From Candidatus Curtissbacteria bacterium (GTDB lineage Bacteria > Patescibacteria > Microgenomatia > Curtissbacterales > GWA2-41-24), in assembly GCA_030647775.1 (NCBI GenBank), contig JAUSJC010000010.1:310001-374000 (forward strand): a DNA stretch of 64,000 nt. The letters run 5' to 3'. Numbering within the stretch: the stretch's first letter is position 1; each line of letters opens with the position of its first letter. A model generated the notes under the pieces. It worked only from the letters and a program-made list of their open reading frames with translations, was not told where the DNA came from and ran no database searches. The position numbers and the translations under genes are program-made. Below, in pieces: positions 33,757-42,812 of this stretch.

Positions 33757-34841
33757 CACTGGGTTTATTTTTAGCAATCGGTGAAAGCTTGGGCGATTTT
33801 AATTCAAAGGGGCAACTAAAAAGGCTCACCGGCTACAACATCAAAAAATACTCGGAGTCCTTCGGCAAAGTCTACATTTTTTCCTATGCGGACGAATACT
33901 TCGAATTACCGCAAAATTGTCAGCTTGTTGTCAATAAATACCATCTTCATCGTTACTTGTATGCATTTTTAATGCCAATAATTCATTATCGCCAAGTTAA
34001 AGATTGCAATATCTTAAGAGGTCTCCAAATAACCGGAGGTATTCCTGCTCTCGTATCAAAAATTCTCTACGGGAAAAAATTCACTATAAATTATGGATAC
34101 GACTACTCACAGTTTGCGCTACTGGAAGGTAAACCGATCCAATCTTTATTTTATAAAATTATCAAAACTCCGATCCTGTTTCTTGCAGACTCCATAATTG
34201 TTCCCTCCAAAACGATTGCGGGAAGACTCAGGGAAAAATTTCCCAAGAAAATTGTTTACATCCCAAACGGCGTCGACGCGAAATTATTCTATCCATTAAA
34301 AACCAAGACTGATAAAAGGAGTATCGATATAGTTTTCGTCGGCAGGCTGGAAAAGCAGAAAAATCTTGAAAGTTTGATAAAAGCGGCTCGGGATTTAAAG
34401 ATTAATTATAATTTAACATTTTACGGTGAAGGGTCTAAATTGGAAGAACTTCTGAAGCTGGCTAAAAATTTAAATGTCCCGCTTCAAATCAAGAAGCCAG
34501 TAGCTTACAAAGAAGTCCCCAAAATCCTAAGGAGTTGTGATATTTTTGTCCTTCCCTCTTATAAAGAAGGAAGCCCCAAAATTCTTTTGGAAGCAATGGC
34601 ATCCGGTTGCGCCATCGTTGCATCCGGAATTCCCCAGATTACGGAAATCATAACAGATGGAGAAACAGGCGTGTTGACCGGACAAACGCCGCAGGAATTG
34701 GCAAATGTCATAGGTAAGTTACGGGATTTCAAAACCAGACAAAAACTTGGACAAAATGCCAGGAAAACGGTAATAGAAAAGTACGAGATCAATAAACTAC
34801 TGGCAAAAGAAATAACCATTTTAATAAATTTGGCAAAATGA
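33753..34841 (+). CDS. GT4 glycosyltransferase
   Basis: 362 residues. The N-terminal domain is distinctive (TLGLFLAIGESLGDFNSKGQ, then YSFGKVYIFSYADEYFE-type sequence) and lacks the usual GG motif. The C-terminal domain is normal: VYIPNGVDAKLFYP, IVFVGRLEKQKNLESLIKAA and LPSYKEGSPKILLEAMASGC with E-x7-E. Such enzymes elongate lipid-linked oligosaccharides in the cytoplasm. It overlaps the neighbours by 4 bases each (ATGA). Confidence 0.85.
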   Translation: MTLGLFLAIGESLGDFNSKGQLKRLTGYNIKKYSESFGKVYIFSYADEYFELPQNCQLVVNKYHLHRYLYAFLMPIIHYRQVKDCNILRGLQITGGIPALVSKILYGKKFTINYGYDYSQFALLEGKPIQSLFYKIIKTPILFLADSIIVPSKTIAGRLREKFPKKIVYIPNGVDAKLFYPLKTKTDKRSIDIVFVGRLEKQKNLESLIKAARDLKINYNLTFYGEGSKLEELLKLAKNLNVPLQIKKPVAYKEVPKILRSCDIFVLPSYKEGSPKILLEAMASGCAIVASGIPQITEIITDGETGVLTGQTPQELANVIGKLRDFKTRQKLGQNARKTVIEKYEINKLLAKEITILINLAK

Positions 34842-35923
34842 AGAAAAAAATACTTTTTGTATATAGAACTAGACGTGGTCCGGCGCAAGAAAGTTGGCGG
34901 AAAGGAACAGGGCCGGACAGTCTGCTTTTTGGTTTTAATTATCTCAAAGAGCTAGGATATCAGGCAGATTTCTTCGATGGCGCATACTCGCCCTTTAATC
35001 CTTTTCATCCGATTTTCTATCCACTGGAGCACGCTATTATCAGTAAGGTAGGAATGGGTTTTAAACTCGACCAGGCGATATCCCTTTTACCAAAATTTAA
35101 TAGCTACGATGTTATAGTCGCAACCGGAGATTCTGCCGGTCTGCCGCTTTTAGCCTTAAAACATTACGGTTTTATCAAAAAACCAATCATTTATATGACT
35201 GCCGGTCTTGCCGGAGCCCTAAAAGATAAGAACAAAAATTGGGTGGGGGATTTGTACCGGAAGATTTTGCCGGAAGCCGACGTTTTTACATCATACTCGC
35301 AAGTGGAAACGGACTTTTTCGAAGAACAAATGGGGGTTCCGAAAGGTAAAATAAAATTTATGCCGCTTGGTACCGATTGGCAATATTTCTCAAAACCGTC
35401 AAAGTTAAAAAGAGAAATAATATCAGCCGTTGGCGTTGATTCCGGCCGCGACTACAAGACTTTATTCGAAGCAGTCAAAGACCTAAACATTAAAGTTGAA
35501 GTGGCTTGTCACGCGTCTAACATTCAAGGCCTCAAAATTCCCGATAACGTAATAATCCACTTCAATGTTCCGGTTCAAAAAGTAAAAGAAATTTATGGTA
35601 GGTCGCGGGTTTCCATAATTCCCTGCTTCGAAAAAAACCGCTCCGCCGGGCAAATGGTTCTATTGGAATCGGCCTCCGCATCATTGCCTATAATTGCTTC
35701 TAAAATAAAAGGCATAACGGGTGCCTTTAATTTCGAAGACAAAAAGCACCTTCTTTTTGTAAAGCCTCAAGATTCGCAGAGTTTGAAAGAAAACATAAAT
35801 TATCTGTTGAATAATCAAAAAACAGCTACTGCCATTGGTCAAAACGCATCAAAATTTGTAAAAAGTCATTACACAACTTATCATTTGGCAAAGAACATCG
35901 CAAAATTTATTGAAGATTTATGA
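34838..35923 (+). CDS. GT-B glycosyltransferase, GT4-like
   Basis: 361 residues. The N-terminus is KILFVYRTRRGPAQESWRKG, and a possible substrate loop YDVIVATGDSAGLPLL follows. The C-terminal half has IKFMPLGTDWQYF, IISAVGVDSGRDYKTLFEAV and IIPCFEKNRSAGQMVLLESA, the last in the place of the GT4 E-x7-E motif. This variant form (SAGQ..LLE) is found in several poorly studied GT4-like groups. It overlaps its neighbours by 4 bases on each side. Family membership is likely; the substrate is unknown. Confidence 0.7.
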   Translation: MKKKILFVYRTRRGPAQESWRKGTGPDSLLFGFNYLKELGYQADFFDGAYSPFNPFHPIFYPLEHAIISKVGMGFKLDQAISLLPKFNSYDVIVATGDSAGLPLLALKHYGFIKKPIIYMTAGLAGALKDKNKNWVGDLYRKILPEADVFTSYSQVETDFFEEQMGVPKGKIKFMPLGTDWQYFSKPSKLKREIISAVGVDSGRDYKTLFEAVKDLNIKVEVACHASNIQGLKIPDNVIIHFNVPVQKVKEIYGRSRVSIIPCFEKNRSAGQMVLLESASASLPIIASKIKGITGAFNFEDKKHLLFVKPQDSQSLKENINYLLNNQKTATAIGQNASKFVKSHYTTYHLAKNIAKFIEDL

Positions 35924-37635
35924 AAAAGTTAACGCAGGAAAGATTACTGCTGTCGCTTTTCATTATTCTTGTCTCCATTATTTACGGGCTTCCACATATA
36001 AAAATGATCCATAAATTGGGGTCGAAATATAACCCAATAGGATTGTCAGAGATTGCGTCAATACCCAAAGATAAGGCGTATGCTTACGCACCTTATGTTA
36101 ACTATATTGCCAAAGGTAATTTCCCGTTAAGAGAAACTTATGTTTATGAATACAAGGATTCTCAAACGCCATATATAGGGGAGACTCTCCCTGCAACACT
36201 TTTGGCGATATTATCAAAAGTGACAGGTTCAATACCAATGGGATTCCTTGCGGCTGATTTCATTTTTCCTCCGATTATCTTTGTTATGCTTTACTTAGTA
36301 GCGAGGCTTTTCATTAAAAATCATCTATTTGCCCTTAGCGCGGCGTTTTTAGCCGTTATCCTCCGTGATCTCGTGTTCGTCATTCCATATCCTCATGCCA
36401 CCTTTCAATATTTGACGGATGCCGAGAATCAGCAGCAATTTCTTCATTACTCACGTGCTTTTCACCCGCAAGTATCATTCTTTTTCTTCATTATGTCGGT
36501 TTTTTCTCTTCTTAAGTTGGTTTCAAATCCCAATAAAAAAATCGCCGTTTTGTTGGGAATTTTCTTCGGACTGCAATTTTATTCTTACCTTTTTGATTGG
36601 ACTTATTTTTCGGTTTTCTTCTCGGTAATCTTTATATTCTTCTTGGTAAAAAAAGACTTTAAAATCATTAAATCAATGCTGATTGCCGGCACAGTCGCAG
36701 CAATCATAGGATCATTTTACTTTATAAACGGCTATCAATTTTCTAGATTAGATATTGCTCAGGATTTTATTAGAAAAATGACGGGTCAATCAGTACCGTT
36801 TCCAATAGCAACCTTAAGATTCCTATTAATCGCAGCCCTTTTCTTTATTTCCAAAAAGCGCAGGGATAACAAATTTATAACGTTATTTTTGTTTTTGCTT
36901 ACCGGTGTTGCGATGGTCGCGATTTCAAAATTCGTGATAGGCAGGGATTTGGAAACATTTCATTATTTAAGAAGAGCCCTTGTTCCTTTTGCGACAGTCT
37001 CTCTCTTTATAATTGTATACAATATAATAGCGCGCAGTAGTAAACGAATTATTTTTACCCTTTCAATTGCGGCCATTGCAATAACATTGTTTACCGGTAT
37101 TAGGACTCAGGTAATTGCGACAAATGTACTTTCCCCCTGGCTAATTTATGATCATGACCAGGTGAATTTGTTTAGCTTTTTGAAAGAACATACGCCGAAG
37201 GATTCCGTTATTGGTACTTTAAATATTGATTTGAATTATTTAATCCCCGTCTATACTAACAACAGAATTTATTTTCCACCCACTCTTAGAACAATTACCC
37301 CGACGTATGAAGAAGTCGACAGATATATTATCCTTGCCAATTTACTGGGCCTCGATAGTAAATGGCAAAAGAAAAGCCTCGATACGTATCTTTTTTATAT
37401 GTTCCACGCCATAGTGTACAGTACCGGAGGAGAGACTTCCAAAGTCAGAAATCAAACTGAGGAAAAGATACAAGAATCAGCGGACAACTGGGTGAACTCT
37501 TCAGGAAAGTATAGGCTCGATTATTTAATAGTTACTGCAAGCGACTCTAACATAAAACCGGATTTGAGATTCCTACATCCCCTCACTACAGTGGACAAAT
37601 ATACCATCTTTACGTATTTAACTCCGCGAAAATAA
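35920..37635 (+). CDS. Large polytopic membrane protein, GT-C type suspected
   Basis: 571 residues, about 11-12 helices and a C-terminal soluble part of about 140 residues. After helix 1 there is a long external loop with KDKAYAYAPYVNYIAKGNFP, ETYVYEYKDSQTPYIGETLP, and later FQYLTDAENQQQFLHYSRAF. The general plan (first loop with acidic and aromatic residues, repeated helix pairs, periplasmic tail) is that of GT-C glycosyltransferases, but I see no defining motif. The C-terminal region mentions a soluble fold with YEEVDRYIILANLLGLDS. It is last in the operon that begins at 22167 or 24420. The function call is inference from fold and context. Confidence 0.5.
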   Translation: MKKLTQERLLLSLFIILVSIIYGLPHIKMIHKLGSKYNPIGLSEIASIPKDKAYAYAPYVNYIAKGNFPLRETYVYEYKDSQTPYIGETLPATLLAILSKVTGSIPMGFLAADFIFPPIIFVMLYLVARLFIKNHLFALSAAFLAVILRDLVFVIPYPHATFQYLTDAENQQQFLHYSRAFHPQVSFFFFIMSVFSLLKLVSNPNKKIAVLLGIFFGLQFYSYLFDWTYFSVFFSVIFIFFLVKKDFKIIKSMLIAGTVAAIIGSFYFINGYQFSRLDIAQDFIRKMTGQSVPFPIATLRFLLIAALFFISKKRRDNKFITLFLFLLTGVAMVAISKFVIGRDLETFHYLRRALVPFATVSLFIIVYNIIARSSKRIIFTLSIAAIAITLFTGIRTQVIATNVLSPWLIYDHDQVNLFSFLKEHTPKDSVIGTLNIDLNYLIPVYTNNRIYFPPTLRTITPTYEEVDRYIILANLLGLDSKWQKKSLDTYLFYMFHAIVYSTGGETSKVRNQTEEKIQESADNWVNSSGKYRLDYLIVTASDSNIKPDLRFLHPLTTVDKYTIFTYLTPRK

Positions 37636-37653
37636 AATTTTTAATCACGGACT

Positions 37654-38535
37654 CTATTTTACTTTTTCCGCAATAATCATAACCTGAATTGTTCTATTAA
37701 AGAGCTTTGCGAGTGATCCAAAAGTTACAAGTACTGGAAAAAAACTTCTAGGAAGCTTCGTGTACTTATACGGAATTTCCACGTTATCTGTATATATCAC
37801 TTTAAATCCTTCTGATTTCAAAACATTTCTTAAATTTTTACGGCTGAAATGATTAGCGTGATGTATAGGGTATCCTTCTTTCACAAAATAGGTCACACGT
37901 CCAAGCGTTAATAATCTAATAACATCAGCGATATAAAATAACCAGGAATCAACGACTGTCGTTAAAATAGCAATCTTGCCGTTTTTGTTAAGAAGATTTC
38001 GAGTGGTTTTTAAAAGTAACCTTGTATCTTCGATATTGGCAATCGCTTCCCATAAAGTTATAACGTCGAACCCTTTCTCTTCAAAATTTTTATCAGTAAC
38101 CTCCCCGCAGTACATCCGCACATTAAATTTACTCCGGGCAATTCCGGAAGCGAATCTCGATATCTCAATACTAACTGTTTGCCAATCTCTTTTCTCGGCT
38201 AAATAAGTGAAAGCCCCCGTCCCTGCTCCTATATCCAGGAGACGTATCTTCTTATTTCTACCGAGTAATTTTTCGAGTAAATCAAGCCTTTTGTTAAAAT
38301 CACGAAGCCTGGATTTGTCCTTTGGATTCGGCGTTAAACAATTTATAAAATATTCTTTTTGAAGATTTAAATAATAATCCTTGTCATACAGTGATTCATC
38401 CTCTTTTCTAGATAAAATCCTATCTCTATAAATAAAATGGCACTTTTTGCATTCGAAAATAGAATAGTCTTTGAAATGGTACTTTTCTAAGAAACTATCG
38501 TTCCCGCAAATTGAGCATTGGGATCTAATTTTCAT
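37654..38535 (-). CDS. SAM-dependent methyltransferase with N-terminal zinc ribbon
   Basis: 293 residues. The N-terminus has two CxxC pairs (QCSICGND and ECKKCHFIY), a zinc ribbon commonly fused to this methyltransferase group. Then IRLLDIGAGTGAFTYLAEKR (SAM motif I), VSIEISRFAS and FDVITLWEAIANIED, in Methyltransf_23 layout. Hydrophobic residues around LFYIADVIRLLTLG suggest membrane contact. Similar proteins occur at 59473 and, in longer form, 61911. The start ATG 38535 lies six bases after a TATAAT box. The substrate is probably a glycan sugar. Confidence 0.75.
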   Translation of the reverse strand: MKIRSQCSICGNDSFLEKYHFKDYSIFECKKCHFIYRDRILSRKEDESLYDKDYYLNLQKEYFINCLTPNPKDKSRLRDFNKRLDLLEKLLGRNKKIRLLDIGAGTGAFTYLAEKRDWQTVSIEISRFASGIARSKFNVRMYCGEVTDKNFEEKGFDVITLWEAIANIEDTRLLLKTTRNLLNKNGKIAILTTVVDSWLFYIADVIRLLTLGRVTYFVKEGYPIHHANHFSRKNLRNVLKSEGFKVIYTDNVEIPYKYTKLPRSFFPVLVTFGSLAKLFNRTIQVMIIAEKVK

Positions 38536-38541
38536 TACATT

Positions 38542-38547
38542 ATTATA
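38542..38547 (-). promoter_or_regulatory. -10 box of a probable leaderless promoter
   Basis: On the minus strand TATAAT is followed by six bases (AATGTA) and the ATG at 38535. No Shine-Dalgarno sequence fits between. The same 91-base gap must also hold the promoter for the divergent gene at 38627. Confidence 0.5.
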
Positions 38548-38626
38548 CAGTCAAACATAGCTATAGCAATATCTCACCAATTTATTGATAATTAGCTATT
38601 ACAACGTTAAATCAATAAATATTTGA

Positions 38627-40189
38627 ATGCGAAAAACAAAGCATTTACTAATTATTATTCTCCTTAGCCTTTCTGCTTTTTTAATTCACGGTTATCAATT
38701 TGCCGTTTCCGATCAGGAGATTTTTATTACCTACATTTTAAAATCACAGGACCCCTCACTTTTTCAAAGTGATGCTCTTTTTAATCAAAGCTCTGCTCAT
38801 CTATCCCTTTTTTATCCTGTTATTGGATTTTTAACAAAATTTGTTGATATTCAGGTAACCTTCGTTATTGGTTATCTGATCTTTCAGTTCGCGTTTTTCG
38901 TTGCGCTTTACCGTCTTTCCAGGATTTTATTAAAAGACAATGATCTTGCATACTTTTCTCTTTTACCCTTTTTACTACCAAAATTTATCGGCGGCACTGC
39001 GGCTCAAACGTTTGACTTGTTTTTTGGATACAGGTCTATTGGTGTAATCTTTCTTGTGTTCTACCTATCCTTTCTTCTGGAAAAGAAATATATAAAATCA
39101 ATATTTTTTGCATCAGTAGGTTTTCTATTCCACCCCTTATCTATAATCCCCAATATTTTGCTTTTGCCAGTCCTAGCGATACAAAGTTCCAAGTCAAGGG
39201 TTTTTGATTCATTGAAATATATTATCTTACCCATGGTAATCGGATTGACGCTTTTTGCAATATTCGGGCAAAGCTTTACGAACAGTTCCCCCTTAAAGGA
39301 TAACTTGTGGCTGTCTATTATTAGATTTCGCGATGATTACCTTTTTATCTCCAGTTGGACATTACGAGCATGGGGAGCATTTGCTCTTTATTTTTTTCTA
39401 ATTGTAATCTTTTTAAAGAAAGTTCAAAAAAGTCTTATTAAGCCAATAATTATAATTAGTTTTGTTTCTCTTATATTATTCTTAATAAACTCATTTGTTT
39501 TGGAGACACTTAAGATTCCACTGGTTGCCGAGTTCCAACTAGTCAGGTCGATCAACCCAATTGCCTACATTGGGCTAGCTCTTTCTCCTCTATTTCTAGT
39601 CCCCAAAAATTACTTCCAAAGAATCCTAGGAGGCGCGGCTTTCATTTTTCTATGTTTGAACCTTTTCGATCTTTTTTTTGCGACGGCGATCATTTTTACT
39701 TTCTGTCTCTTACTCAACAGAAATGAAGAAAAAGTTAAGCCGCGAGTGTTTAACCCCTACGCAATTCCTGTCATCACATTTATTCTTTATATAGCCTTAA
39801 ATATTCCCTCGTATTTAAATTTCCAAGAGAAGATCCAATTCCCAAAAAAGCAGGATGATTGGATAAACGTACAAAAATGGGCGAGTCAAAATACCGCTAA
39901 ATCGGCTAAGTTTTTGGTACCACCCGACCAAACCGGCTTTAGGATATTTTCATCAAGGCCAATCGTCGGCGACATAAAAGACGGTGCCGTGGTAATTTAT
40001 AGCCCGCAATACGCAATCTACTGGTCAAATCTAATGGCTGATACTGCAAATTATCAAAACTTGGAAAGCGGGGACTTTTTAGCTTTAAAACGGAAATACT
40101 CTTTCAGCTATTTTGTCACCACAGCTTTGAAAAATCTTCCGCTAGAAGTAGTATTTAAGAACAATTCTTTTATAGTATATAAGTTTTAG
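38627..40189 (+). CDS. Polytopic membrane protein, uncharacterised, GT-C-like plan
   Basis: 520 residues with about 11-12 helices. The first external loop after helix 1 has YQFAVSDQEIFITYILKSQD and LFQSDALFNQSSAHLSLFYP. A conserved acidic DQE at this place recalls GT-C enzymes, and the pattern DQ..........P.LF..D occurs in uncharacterised bacterial membrane proteins. The C-terminal external part of about 110 residues ends at YSFSYFVTTALKNLP. I do not assign a function. It stands alone: divergent from the methyltransferase upstream, with 88 bases and no obvious signal before the next gene. Confidence 0.5.
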   Translation: MRKTKHLLIIILLSLSAFLIHGYQFAVSDQEIFITYILKSQDPSLFQSDALFNQSSAHLSLFYPVIGFLTKFVDIQVTFVIGYLIFQFAFFVALYRLSRILLKDNDLAYFSLLPFLLPKFIGGTAAQTFDLFFGYRSIGVIFLVFYLSFLLEKKYIKSIFFASVGFLFHPLSIIPNILLLPVLAIQSSKSRVFDSLKYIILPMVIGLTLFAIFGQSFTNSSPLKDNLWLSIIRFRDDYLFISSWTLRAWGAFALYFFLIVIFLKKVQKSLIKPIIIISFVSLILFLINSFVLETLKIPLVAEFQLVRSINPIAYIGLALSPLFLVPKNYFQRILGGAAFIFLCLNLFDLFFATAIIFTFCLLLNRNEEKVKPRVFNPYAIPVITFILYIALNIPSYLNFQEKIQFPKKQDDWINVQKWASQNTAKSAKFLVPPDQTGFRIFSSRPIVGDIKDGAVVIYSPQYAIYWSNLMADTANYQNLESGDFLALKRKYSFSYFVTTALKNLPLEVVFKNNSFIVYKF

Positions 40190-40277
40190 TAGTATGAAGA
40201 TTAAGTCAAAATTGGCGACAGGTAGCAGAAATTGGTAAAATTGCTTAACCTTAGCGAAATTATTTTGTTTAAATAAG

Positions 40278-41471
40278 ATGAAAAGAAATTATCAAATAGG
40301 AATAGGGAACATTTCAATTGACGAAAACGCAAAAAGGAATGTCATGGACGTTCTTAATTCTTCAAGGCTTTCTTACGGCGATTATTCTAGACAATTTGAG
40401 ACAGAAATGGCAAAAATCCATGACAGGAAATATGCGATTTTCTTAAACAGCGGCACAAGCGCTCTCCATATAGCGCTACAAGTCTTAAAAGATAAATACG
40501 GCTGGGAAGATAACGACGAAGTCTTAGTTCCCGCCGTTACCTTTGTAGCGACCTCTAATATTGTTTTGCATAACCGGCTTAAACCCATTTTTGTAGATGT
40601 CGAAAAAGATTTTTATTGTATAGACCCAAAGAAGGTAGAGGAGAAGATTACAAAAAAAACCAGAGCCATTATCCCTGTTCACCTTTTTGGTCAGAGTAGT
40701 GAAATGGTGAAAATAATTGAAATAGCTAAAAAATATCACCTCAAAATTATCGAGGATTCATGCGAAGCAATGTTTGTAGAGTATATGAGCCGCCCCGTAG
40801 GGTCTATGGGCGACATTTCCTGCTACTCAACCTATGCCACACATCTGATTACGACCGGAGTAGGGGGTCTGGCAATGACCAATGACGACGATTTGGCAAT
40901 TCGCCTAAAAAGCTGCGCGAATCACGGACGTGACGGTATTTATCTTTCAATAGATGATGATAAGGGGAAAAATAAAAAGGATTTATTTAACATTGTTGAA
41001 AGAAGATTTTCCTTTATTCATCTTGGTCACAGTTTCAGGCTGACGGAAATGGAAGCTGCTATTGGCGTGGCCCAGCTTAAAAATTGGAGGAGCATTATCA
41101 AAAAAAGACAGTCAAACGCGAAATATCTGACTGCAAACCTTTCTAAATGGTCTAAATATATGCAGCTGCCCAAGATAAGGGATGGGGCGACACATGCTTT
41201 TATGCTTTACCCTATACTAATTCTAGACAGAAAAATAAGCAGAAAAAACCTCACGGAATACTTAGAGATAAACGGGATCGAGACGAGGTATTTAATGCCC
41301 CTTTTAAATCAACCGATCTATGTAAAGCTCTTTGGTAATTTAGAAAATCTATATCCGGTTGCCAGGAATATTAACAAAAACGGGTTTCTGATCGGTTGTC
41401 ATCAGGATTTAAAGAAAGAAGAATTGGATCACGTCATTGGGGTTTTTAATAGTTACTTCTCTAGAATCTAA
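40278..41471 (+). CDS. DegT/DnrJ/EryC1-family enzyme with His replacing the PLP lysine (3-dehydratase-type candidate)
   Basis: 397 residues, complete DegT fold. AIFLNSGTSALHIALQVL and VLVPAVTFVATSNIVL bind cofactor phosphate and ring; IIEDSCEAMF holds the Asp that contacts the pyridine nitrogen. At the Schiff-base position aminotransferases have K-x-x-x-T-G-E-G-G. Here the sequence is STYATHLITTGVGGLAMTND, so His stands where Lys is expected, and the Glu of TGEGG is Val. The same Lys-to-His change is known in the PMP-dependent sugar 3-dehydratases ColD and RfbH/E1. A 3-deoxysugar dehydratase is therefore more likely than an aminotransferase. No obvious partner reductase is adjacent. Confidence 0.7.
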   Translation: MKRNYQIGIGNISIDENAKRNVMDVLNSSRLSYGDYSRQFETEMAKIHDRKYAIFLNSGTSALHIALQVLKDKYGWEDNDEVLVPAVTFVATSNIVLHNRLKPIFVDVEKDFYCIDPKKVEEKITKKTRAIIPVHLFGQSSEMVKIIEIAKKYHLKIIEDSCEAMFVEYMSRPVGSMGDISCYSTYATHLITTGVGGLAMTNDDDLAIRLKSCANHGRDGIYLSIDDDKGKNKKDLFNIVERRFSFIHLGHSFRLTEMEAAIGVAQLKNWRSIIKKRQSNAKYLTANLSKWSKYMQLPKIRDGATHAFMLYPILILDRKISRKNLTEYLEINGIETRYLMPLLNQPIYVKLFGNLENLYPVARNINKNGFLIGCHQDLKKEELDHVIGVFNSYFSRI

Positions 41472-41483
41472 GCCGGCGGGGAA

Positions 41484-42812
41484 ATGAATTTAAAACATAT
41501 AAGACTTCCTGGTAATTTCTATATCTTAGCTGTCATTTTCGCTTTCGTTCTAAGGTTTATATTCATGCCATTTTCTGCTCATTCCGACTTTTATGTAATT
41601 AATATGTTTCCCAGCTTACTCTGGAGAGAAAATGTAGTTGATATCCTTTCTTATTCTAGACAAGAAGTAAACAGGCCGGGATTTTCTTATTACCCGCCGC
41701 TTACATATTTCACCTTAAGCGTTTTTCAATTCTTATATCAACCTTTTTCTAATACCTTCATCCCTTGGGTAGACCAATTGAGAAGCTTATACGTTGGAGG
41801 CTTCAGGGGAACGGAGGCAGACTACATCAAGCTAGTTGACAATCCGTTTATTTTTAGAGATATATTTTTGGGGAAAACACCATACCTTATTTTTGATATA
41901 GGATGTGTTTTAGCATTAGTAGCTTTTATTAGGCGCAGGTACATAGACAAAAAAATCGTACTACTTTGGCTCTTTAACCCCGTTTTGCTATACGGAGCAT
42001 ACATCTTTGGCCAGTTTGATATCATTCCGGCTTTTTTTATCCTTTTGGGATTTTTATTGATAGATAAAAATCCCTCTCTTGGCCTTTTTACAGTTGGAAT
42101 CGCTGGTGCTTTCAAAAACTATTCCTTTGTCTTTATTATTCCCTTAGCCGGGATTTATGGAAGATCCTTAAAAGACAAGGCGAAACTCGCTCTAATTGGC
42201 TTTGTTCCATCCTTTATTTTCGCAACTCCGACTATTATTAATAGTCCTAGTGATGCTGTATTTGCATTTTTTAATGGAATTATTCTGCAATCTAAAAGAC
42301 CCTTAGAAGGTTGGCCTCTTTACTCACAGCTCCTGCGTTATACTGCTCTGGCTTTTTCTTACTTTTCCATTACTCTACTGTTTTCGTTAACAACAATAAA
42401 AAATAAATGGCGATTGTCTGTAGGAGTCTGCTGCATTGCAATTTTATTGGTCTTAACCCTCGTACCCAGGACGTCATTCCATTATTTGTTTTGGGCATTC
42501 CCGCTAATTATTTTATGGTTCAGGGGTTTTAAGGTTTGCACTTCTATACTTTTAATCCAAACAATAAGTTTTGCTTCATATAAAATACTTGCCCCGCAAC
42601 TGCAAGCCGGGCTTTTTGTTCCGATAAACCCGGATTACTTTCATTCCCTTCCGACATTCAATTACTTACTTGGGCAAATTATTCCCTATAGAATAATAAG
42701 TACGGCAGGGTTCCTTATTTTTCTAAGCCTAAACCTTTATTTGATAGCAAGGATAATTTACGAAATTACGTTTAAATCCGAAGTTAGTTTGCGGAAGTTA
42801 GGCCGAAGATAA
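41484..42812 (+). CDS. GT-C membrane glycosyltransferase, PIG-M/GT87-like
   Basis: 442 residues with about ten helices. The first external loop carries FMPFSAHSDFYVINMFPSLL (acidic residue after helix 1) and YYPPLTYFTLSVFQF. Further on come LLWLFNPVLLYGAYIFGQFD and IIPAFFILLGFLLID, then GIAGAFKNYSFVFIIPL. The NP...Y....GQ.D..P sequence is typical of PIG-M/GT50- and GT87-like mannosyltransferases that use polyprenyl-phosphate mannose. Unlike most genes here, it has a fair ribosome-binding site (GGGGA six bases before ATG). Its 3' end overlaps the convergent GT-C gene by 29 bases. Confidence 0.7.
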   Translation: MNLKHIRLPGNFYILAVIFAFVLRFIFMPFSAHSDFYVINMFPSLLWRENVVDILSYSRQEVNRPGFSYYPPLTYFTLSVFQFLYQPFSNTFIPWVDQLRSLYVGGFRGTEADYIKLVDNPFIFRDIFLGKTPYLIFDIGCVLALVAFIRRRYIDKKIVLLWLFNPVLLYGAYIFGQFDIIPAFFILLGFLLIDKNPSLGLFTVGIAGAFKNYSFVFIIPLAGIYGRSLKDKAKLALIGFVPSFIFATPTIINSPSDAVFAFFNGIILQSKRPLEGWPLYSQLLRYTALAFSYFSITLLFSLTTIKNKWRLSVGVCCIAILLVLTLVPRTSFHYLFWAFPLIILWFRGFKVCTSILLIQTISFASYKILAPQLQAGLFVPINPDYFHSLPTFNYLLGQIIPYRIISTAGFLIFLSLNLYLIARIIYEITFKSEVSLRKLGRR

